A stretch of 11,866 nt of DNA. It comes from Actinomycetota bacterium (GTDB lineage Bacteria; Actinomycetota; Actinomycetes; Nanopelagicales; Nanopelagicaceae). The position numbers and the translations under genes were made by a program. The notes beneath the pieces were generated by a model that saw only the letters and a list, made by a program, of their open reading frames with translations, did not search any database and was not told the DNA's origin. This document shows, one piece after another, positions 7,913 through 11,866 of this stretch (the first letter of the stretch is position 1; each line of letters begins with the position of its first letter). The stretch spans positions 1-11,866 of the forward strand of contig WLHY01000016.1 of NCBI GenBank assembly GCA_009702465.1. The letters run 5' to 3'.

Positions 7913-7944
7913 TGAATTACGCAACATTTATGTTGCGTAATTCA
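7913..7944. promoter_or_regulatory. Perfect 15-bp inverted repeat upstream of the iron-transport operon
   Basis: The arms TGAATTACGCAACAT (7913-7927) and its exact reverse complement (7930-7944) are separated by TT. The repeat sits in the 108-base gap between the RNase D stop and the fbpA start, about 58 bases before the GTG. No T-run follows it on the transcribed strand, so a simple intrinsic terminator is unlikely. Depending on which -10 is used, its centre is near -54 or -40, suitable for a regulator of iron uptake. It does not match a DtxR/IdeR or Fur box. A weak Rho-independent or processing hairpin for RNase D mRNA remains possible. Confidence 0.6.
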
Positions 7945-7963
7945 TAACACAGCATTTGGCTAA

Positions 7964-9283
7964 TTAACGCTCAACTTCTGACTCACTCTGAGTCTGAGGC
8001 GCTTCAGCCTCATTGGAATCCGTGGAATCGGCCACCACAACAACTGCTTCTGTTTGAGGCAATGCTTGCGCAATGACCGGTGTAACTTGAGAAATCTGCC
8101 AATCTCTAGCACCCATTTGCTTTAATTGCTCAGCTACATAGATTTCATAATCACTTTCCTTGTTTCTTGGTAGCTCCCAACATAATTTCCTGACTAGCTC
8201 TGGGGTAATTAAATTTTCTATCGGTAAATCTAATTCCAAGGCAAGAGCGGCGATACCTGCACGAGCATGAGAGAGTCTGGCGTACCCAAGGGGATTACGC
8301 TCTTTCCAAACCTTGATAGGTGGCAGATTATTGGATTGAATGCGAAGTTCAACCTGTTGCTCAACCGGTGTTGCGAGTGAGAGATTTAATTGAGCTAGCC
8401 AACGATCATATGGTGGTGATTGCATTTTACTTCGCCAGCCAATCACCTTTGCTATCGCTTCAATTGTGCTTGGTTTTTTCGTTGCAATCTCAATAATTGC
8501 TTCATCATTTAAAATTCGACCTGGCGCAATATCCAACTCTTGTGCAAGTTGATCTCGATCTAGCCATAGATCCTTAATTATGGTCATGGTTAGGCGGTCC
8601 CGCACCTTATGCATGCCAGAGGTTTTCCGCCAGCGATCTACCTTTGGTTGATCACCTTGCTTTGATTTAAAGTTTAACAAAATTGCCGCAAAATCCTCTT
8701 TGGCCCAATCTAATTTATTTTTTTCAAGTAAAAGTTTTTCAACTTTCTGTCTAATATCTAACAGGACATCAACATCTAACGCCGCATAAGTTAGCCACTC
8801 AGGTTTCAGCGGCCTGATTGACCAATCCACCGCCGAATGCTCCTTTGCAAGTTGTAACTCCAATAAACTTTCAGCTAACGCACCAAGGCCAACACGGGGT
8901 GAGCCAGCTATTCGAGCCCCGAGCTCAGTATCAAAGAGGGATTGTGGGTTAAGTCCAAGTTCGAGCAAACAAGGTAAATCTTGTGTGCTGGCATGGATTA
9001 CCCACTCTATATTTGCAAAGTTTTTATTGAACTCTTGCCACAGAGATTTATTCTCGATTGCGATTGGGTCAATCAGATGCAAGCCACCATTAACTCGATA
9101 AAGCTGAATTAAATAAGCCCGTTGACTGTACTTATAACCCGATGCGCGTTCTGCATCAATGGCGATCGGTCCAACTCCATTAAGTAGAGTTGAGATCATC
9201 TCCTCAAATGCAGATTCAGTTGTGATTACCGGCGGCACTCCAGCCCTGGGCAGAAGTAATGGCGTTAACTCTGAGGTGGTCAT
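7964..9283 (-). CDS. rnd: Ribonuclease D family 3'-5' exonuclease with HRDC domain
   Basis: A 439-residue cytosolic RNase of the DEDDy type, expected to trim RNA 3' ends such as tRNA precursors. The exonuclease domain (about residues 25-190) retains every catalytic position: D43 and E45 in AIDAE, D102 in HASTQDL, and Y166 with D170 in YAALD. An HRDC domain follows at about 225-295. A second helical region at about 300-405 resembles the C-terminal extension of actinobacterial homologues. The last 30 residues are an acidic, low-complexity tail. The ATG lies 22 bases after the DUF3000 stop and has no clear Shine-Dalgarno, so it is probably read from the DUF3000 transcript. The neighbouring DUF3000 gene is the usual actinobacterial partner as I recall it. 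Confidence 0.92.
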   Translation of the reverse strand: MTTSELTPLLLPRAGVPPVITTESAFEEMISTLLNGVGPIAIDAERASGYKYSQRAYLIQLYRVNGGLHLIDPIAIENKSLWQEFNKNFANIEWVIHASTQDLPCLLELGLNPQSLFDTELGARIAGSPRVGLGALAESLLELQLAKEHSAVDWSIRPLKPEWLTYAALDVDVLLDIRQKVEKLLLEKNKLDWAKEDFAAILLNFKSKQGDQPKVDRWRKTSGMHKVRDRLTMTIIKDLWLDRDQLAQELDIAPGRILNDEAIIEIATKKPSTIEAIAKVIGWRSKMQSPPYDRWLAQLNLSLATPVEQQVELRIQSNNLPPIKVWKERNPLGYARLSHARAGIAALALELDLPIENLITPELVRKLCWELPRNKESDYEIYVAEQLKQMGARDWQISQVTPVIAQALPQTEAVVVVADSTDSNEAEAPQTQSESEVER

Positions 9284-9305
9284 ATGAATGTGATCTTAAT
9301 TTAAA

Positions 9306-9845
9306 TTAATGCGTGCGTGAAATAGAGGTAACGCCCTCCGGAATTGGTGCTAAGCCAGCGGTGGTTGCAAGAAGTTCTATCCAAGCCTGAACATGTGAAA
9401 GCAAATCATCACCAGATGTTGGAGTCCAAGATGCACGGATCTCCATTTCAGAGTCTTCATCGCGGCCAGCTAAGGAGCCAAAGGATGCGCTTGCCACTCT
9501 AGTTACTGTTCCGCTAGGTGCAACAAAATCACAATTATTTTTCTTCAAAGATTCCATTAACCAGGCCCAACCAATCTCTGGCAACAATGGATCATTTGCC
9601 ATCTCAAGATCAATCGCTGCGCGGGCAAAAGTTACACATCTAAACTCACCTGACCAGCCCTCTTGACCTGCTGGATCATGTAACAAAACAAATCGACCAG
9701 TTGCTGCATCCTCTAAAACATCAGCGGTCATCGCTAAGGCGAAGGGCGCTAATTTTTGAGGGGCAGGGACCATCTCAAGCAAAATTTCACTTCGGGGCTT
9801 TAATGAATGTATGGGCGAAACCATTTGTTCAAAGCTGGGTTTCAT
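9306..9845 (-). CDS. DUF3000 family protein (uncharacterised, actinobacterial)
   Basis: A 179-residue soluble protein with no signal peptide or membrane segment, matching the DUF3000 family by several segments: LAPFALAMTADV near 32-43, GRFVLLHDPAGQEGW near 50-64, DPLLPEIGWAWLMESL near 85-100, SGTVTRVASASFGSLAG near 111-127 and IRASWTP near 136-142. The function is unknown; I know it only as a conserved actinobacterial protein usually encoded near RNase D and heme genes. It appears to head a transcript that continues into RNase D. No ribosome site precedes the ATG. Instead TACCCT ends exactly 6 nt upstream, which suggests a leaderless mRNA. Confidence 0.9.
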   Translation of the reverse strand: MKPSFEQMVSPIHSLKPRSEILLEMVPAPQKLAPFALAMTADVLEDAATGRFVLLHDPAGQEGWSGEFRCVTFARAAIDLEMANDPLLPEIGWAWLMESLKKNNCDFVAPSGTVTRVASASFGSLAGRDEDSEMEIRASWTPTSGDDLLSHVQAWIELLATTAGLAPIPEGVTSISRTH

Positions 9846-9851
9846 AGGTTA

Positions 9852-9857
9852 AGGGTA
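9852..9857 (-). promoter_or_regulatory. Leaderless-type -10 element of the DUF3000 gene
   Basis: The minus-strand hexamer TACCCT (TAnnnT form) is separated by 6 bases from ATG 9845, so transcription would begin at or next to the start codon. There is no Shine-Dalgarno in the gap, which agrees with leaderless translation. Confidence 0.5.
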
Positions 9858-9893
9858 AATTGCAAAATGCTCATTGATCAGATGCCACGCATG

Positions 9894-9899
9894 TAGGCT
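9894..9899 (+). promoter_or_regulatory. Leaderless-type -10 element of the EamA transporter gene
   Basis: TAGGCT (TAnnnT form) is followed by 6 bases and then ATG 9906, with no Shine-Dalgarno. It faces the DUF3000 promoter within the same 60-base intergenic region. Confidence 0.45.
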
Positions 9900-9905
9900 T
9901 TCAGA

Positions 9906-10745
9906 ATGAGTGCCATCCTTGCCTTGGTTTCCAGTCTGCTCTGGGGAATAGCGGATTTCCTCGGCGGAAATCTCACAAAAAAATATAAAGCGGTTGCAGT
10001 AACCGCTGCATCACAATCCTTTGGATTGTTGATTGGAATATTGGTAATTATCTTCACCTCTTCATGGCAGGCACCTACATTTGATTGGGCTGGCTATGTA
10101 ATTCCTGGAGTACTTGCCGGCATGATGGGATTTATTGGATTAGTTGCGTTCTATGCTGGTTTAGCAAGTGGTCGAATGGGTGTTGTCTCCCCAATAAGTG
10201 CATTAAGTGTTTTTATTCCACTTACCATCGCAATTATTAGCGGTGAGCAACCAACCACATTACAGTTTATTGGTATGGCGATTGCACTCGTTGGCGGATT
10301 TTGTGCAACTGGACCAGAGCTAAAGGGCGGCTCATCAATTAGGCCAATTATTTATGCAGTAGTTGCAGCAATTAGTTTTGGTGGCGCAGTTACCTTCATT
10401 GCAAAGGGGTCTCAGGTAAGCCCCATTATGACTATGACTACTATGAGAGCTACTACATTTACATTTGCCATTTTATTATTCATCAGATTTAGAACTGCTG
10501 GTGGATTTAAAAAGAGAGATGTTCCAATATTATTTGCAATTGGCGCGGCCGATTTTTTTGGTAATTTATTCCTAGGAATTGCAACTACAAAAGGTTTGGT
10601 TTCACTTGCAGTAGTTCTTGGCTCATTATTTCCAATAGTGACATCTTTATTGGCATTTAAATTTTTGCAAGAGCGGCTACACAGAATTCAATACCTAGGA
10701 GTTGTTCTAGCAGTTATAGGTATTGCTCTAATTTCACTTGGCTAG
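9906..10745 (+). CDS. EamA/DMT-superfamily membrane transporter
   Basis: A 279-residue inner-membrane protein with about ten hydrophobic segments and the two-fold repeat of the drug/metabolite transporter superfamily: EamA repeat one at about residues 1-135, repeat two at about 145-279. Its N-terminal SSLLWGIADFLGGNLTKKY is typical of EamA proteins, and each half contains a short charged loop between helices. Family members export or import amino acids, other metabolites or drugs; the substrate cannot be read from sequence. It is a single gene transcribed divergently from DUF3000, and its last 12 bp overlap the convergent reductase gene. Codon use looks like that of its neighbours, with no sign of recent transfer. 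Confidence 0.88.
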   Translation: MSAILALVSSLLWGIADFLGGNLTKKYKAVAVTAASQSFGLLIGILVIIFTSSWQAPTFDWAGYVIPGVLAGMMGFIGLVAFYAGLASGRMGVVSPISALSVFIPLTIAIISGEQPTTLQFIGMAIALVGGFCATGPELKGGSSIRPIIYAVVAAISFGGAVTFIAKGSQVSPIMTMTTMRATTFTFAILLFIRFRTAGGFKKRDVPILFAIGAADFFGNLFLGIATTKGLVSLAVVLGSLFPIVTSLLAFKFLQERLHRIQYLGVVLAVIGIALISLG

Positions 10746-11255
10746 CTGAAAGATCTGGAACTCGCATCCATCTTCGGCTCGAGTATCAATTAATTCAAAG
10801 TCAGCGGTAAGTTGCTTTAGATCAATCTTATTCTCTCCATCAAGTGCGTGATTAATTGTTAAATACAACTTATCAACCAGCTTTGTTTTGATCAGCTCTA
10901 TCAATAATTTAGGTCCTGCCTCAATCAGAAGTTGCGCAGATGGTTGATCGGCAATCTCGGCTAAAATAAATTTTAAAGCACTATCTGGATCTAAGTTCAG
11001 CTGCTTAGCTAATTGATTTTTTGGTTGCAATCGAAGCTTTGAATGGGTAATTATGTAAAGTGGAATTGCGGTTTTTTTATAAGGCTCTCTTCGGGCGGTG
11101 TTTCCGCCAATAACAATGGCGGTGGATTGCTCGCGAAGTTGGTGAAAAAGTTTACGATCGGCAGGGGTGGAAAGGCCGATGGAGGAGCCATTTTTAATGG
11201 TTGAGCCATCTGCGCCAACGATCAGGTTGGCAATGATCAATGGGCGCTGGTTCAT
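10734..11255 (-). CDS. RibD C-terminal domain / pyrimidine reductase family protein
   Basis: A 173-residue NADPH-dependent reductase of the dihydrofolate-reductase-like fold (RibD_C). Visible landmarks are the N-terminal strand and loop IIANLIVGADGS (residues 7-18), AIVIGGNTARREPY (46-59), where the TAR segment resembles the cofactor loop, and LLIEAGPKLL (109-118), equivalent to the EGGP-type motif. There is no deaminase domain, so it is not a complete RibD. Actinobacterial relatives act in riboflavin synthesis or as alternative dihydrofolate reductases; which applies here is unknown. It is shorter than the 220-260 residues common in the family, mainly between about 60 and 105. A TTG at 11261 is in frame, but TAACCT sits exactly 6 nt before ATG 11255, so ATG is chosen as a leaderless start. 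Confidence 0.82.
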   Translation of the reverse strand: MNQRPLIIANLIVGADGSTIKNGSSIGLSTPADRKLFHQLREQSTAIVIGGNTARREPYKKTAIPLYIITHSKLRLQPKNQLAKQLNLDPDSALKFILAEIADQPSAQLLIEAGPKLLIELIKTKLVDKLYLTINHALDGENKIDLKQLTADFELIDTRAEDGCEFQIFQLAK

Positions 11256-11261
11256 ATTCAA

Positions 11262-11267
11262 AGGTTA
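11262..11267 (-). promoter_or_regulatory. Leaderless-type -10 element of the reductase gene
   Basis: The minus-strand hexamer TAACCT ends 6 bases before ATG 11255. The rival TTG at 11261 would lie upstream of the predicted transcript start, so this element also decides the start codon. Confidence 0.5.
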
Positions 11268-11289
11268 CGCGCTTGTCAGTGGCTTGCTT

Positions 11290-11295
11290 TACCTT
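11290..11295 (+). promoter_or_regulatory. Leaderless-type -10 element of the four-cysteine protein gene
   Basis: TACCTT (TAnnnT form) is followed by 6 bases and then ATG 11302, with no Shine-Dalgarno. It is back to back with the reductase promoter within a 46-base divergent gap. Confidence 0.45.
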
Positions 11296-11301
11296 TTAAC
11301 C

Positions 11302-11478
11302 ATGATAATTGATTGCAATAAGTGTGTAATGCGCCAGATCAGCTGCAGTGATTGTGTAGTTACGGTGCTTCTTAATTTAAGTGAGCAAGAGCCCACAAAA
11401 CTCTCCAAGAAGCAGGAGAGTGCAATTACCAATCTCGCCAGCGCTGGATTGGTACCGCCCCTAAGATTTGCAAAGTAG
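11302..11478 (+). CDS. Small conserved four-cysteine (CxxC-x6-CxxC) protein
   Basis: A 58-residue cytosolic protein whose N-terminal third carries C5, C8, C15 and C18 in the pattern CxxC-x6-CxxC, then CVVTVLL, a charged linker (about 26-38) and a short helix ending in LVPPLRFAK. The four cysteines could bind zinc or another metal, or an iron-sulfur cluster; this is inference. I recall similar unnamed proteins beside NlpC/P60 peptidase genes in other actinobacteria, which matches the gene that follows 110 bases downstream. The frame extends upstream to 11167, but that would run far into the divergent reductase gene. The ATG at 11302 with TACCTT exactly 6 nt before it is the plausible start. 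No function is known to me. Confidence 0.72.
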   Translation: MIIDCNKCVMRQISCSDCVVTVLLNLSEQEPTKLSKKQESAITNLASAGLVPPLRFAK

Positions 11479-11576
11479 ATCAATTTTTTTTCAACCCACG
11501 CTCAAATAGCGCAAATTTGTTTAAATTCTCAGGTAGCCATGCTCATTTCAGTTTGAGATTGCCATCAGGGCTTGGC

Positions 11577-11582
11577 TAACCT
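11577..11582 (+). promoter_or_regulatory. Promoter (-10) of the secreted coiled-coil protein gene, leaderless type
   Basis: TAACCT ends 6 bases before ATG 11589. A TTGAGA at 11553-11558 matches the -35 consensus at five of six positions with an 18-base spacer, which makes this the best-supported promoter of the window. No Shine-Dalgarno is present. Confidence 0.6.
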
Positions 11583-11588
11583 ATCTAG

Positions 11589-11866
11589 ATGCTCAGGTTA
11601 AGTTCTGCTGGAAAATTGCGCACCACAACCCTTTTATCTTTGGTGGGCGCTTTAATCCTCTCACTTTTTGCAGCAGCACCCGTTAGTGCGGCACCCTCAT
11701 TAGTTGAGGTGCAGGCGCGAGTACGGGATCTTGAGGAGCAGGCGACGGCAGCTGCAGAGGGTGCACAGGCGGCAAAGGTCGAGTTATCAAAGCTACAAAA
11801 GATGCTCTCAACTGTGCAACAGCAAGCCACTCAACAAGGCGCCTCTGTCAACGCACTTTCAAACTC
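11589..11866 (+). CDS. Secreted coiled-coil protein, probable NlpC/P60 peptidoglycan hydrolase N-terminus (3' end outside window)
   Basis: The frame is open from ATG 11589 to the window edge, giving 92 residues. It starts with a Sec-type signal peptide: basic residues R3, K9 and R11, a hydrophobic core at about 14-30, and a probable signal peptidase I site after PVSA near residue 34. The mature part is an Ala/Gln/Glu-rich heptad-like stretch from about 37 onward, consistent with a coiled coil. This architecture is usual for the N-terminal region of RipA-like NlpC/P60 endopeptidases that cut peptidoglycan stem peptides in actinobacteria. The catalytic domain would lie outside the window, so the enzyme assignment is inference from architecture and from the four-cysteine gene upstream. 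Confidence 0.65.
   Translation, partial: MLRLSSAGKLRTTTLLSLVGALILSLFAAAPVSAAPSLVEVQARVRDLEEQATAAAEGAQAAKVELSKLQKMLSTVQQQATQQGASVNALSN

Noticed and set aside
7913..7944. Long inverted repeat as a standard intrinsic terminator of RNase D.
   Set aside because: No T-run follows on the transcribed strand and the stem is AT-rich with only a two-base spacer. Kept as a candidate operator, with termination as the alternative.
11167..11301. Upstream extension of the four-cysteine protein frame.
   Set aside because: It would overlap the divergent reductase coding region and its promoter, and the extra residues look like antisense of that gene.
11479..11588. A possible small RNA or terminator in the 110-base gap before the secreted protein.
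   Set aside because: Apart from the promoter at its end I see no stable stem followed by T residues, and nothing conserved that I recognise.

Overview
The window looks like ordinary chromosome from an AT-rich actinobacterium. The DUF3000 protein, the HRDC-type RNase D beside it, the thiolase/FadB pair next to dxs, and the small CxxC protein beside a secreted coiled-coil protein are all actinobacterial in character. The AT-rich codon use, very short spacers and many probable leaderless starts suggest a streamlined freshwater lineage such as the acI group (Nanopelagicales). That placement is inference; no rRNA or marker gene is present to fix it.

Layout: bases 1-821 (+) hold the 3' part of dxs (MEP isoprenoid pathway). 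It converges on, and overlaps by 59 bp, a leftward beta-oxidation operon (4077-763) encoding an acetyl-CoA acyltransferase and a FadB-type enoyl-CoA hydratase/3-hydroxyacyl-CoA dehydrogenase. Upstream of it, also leftward, is a complete iron(III)-type ABC uptake operon (7855-4196): binding lipoprotein, fused double permease and ATPase. Next, still leftward, come RNase D (9283-7964) and a DUF3000 protein (9845-9306). Rightward from 9906 is an EamA-family transporter, convergent with a leftward RibD C-terminal-type reductase (11255-10734). Divergent from the reductase is a 58-residue four-cysteine protein (11302-11478). At the right edge a secreted coiled-coil protein begins (11589 onward), probably the start of an NlpC/P60 peptidoglycan hydrolase.

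Functionally, the thiolase and FadB together carry out the last three steps of fatty-acid beta-oxidation, and the FbpABC-like proteins form one importer. The other genes are single housekeeping or uncharacterised functions. Gaps between genes are short; none exceeds 300 bases.

The most notable signals are regulatory. A perfect inverted repeat with 15-bp arms stands just upstream of the iron-transport operon. A 12-bp inverted repeat overlaps the probable -10 of the thiolase operon. A recurrent TAnnnT-N6-ATG arrangement at five genes argues for leaderless transcription. I found no mobile element, CRISPR array, tRNA, rRNA or convincing intrinsic terminator, and no clearly new multi-gene system.
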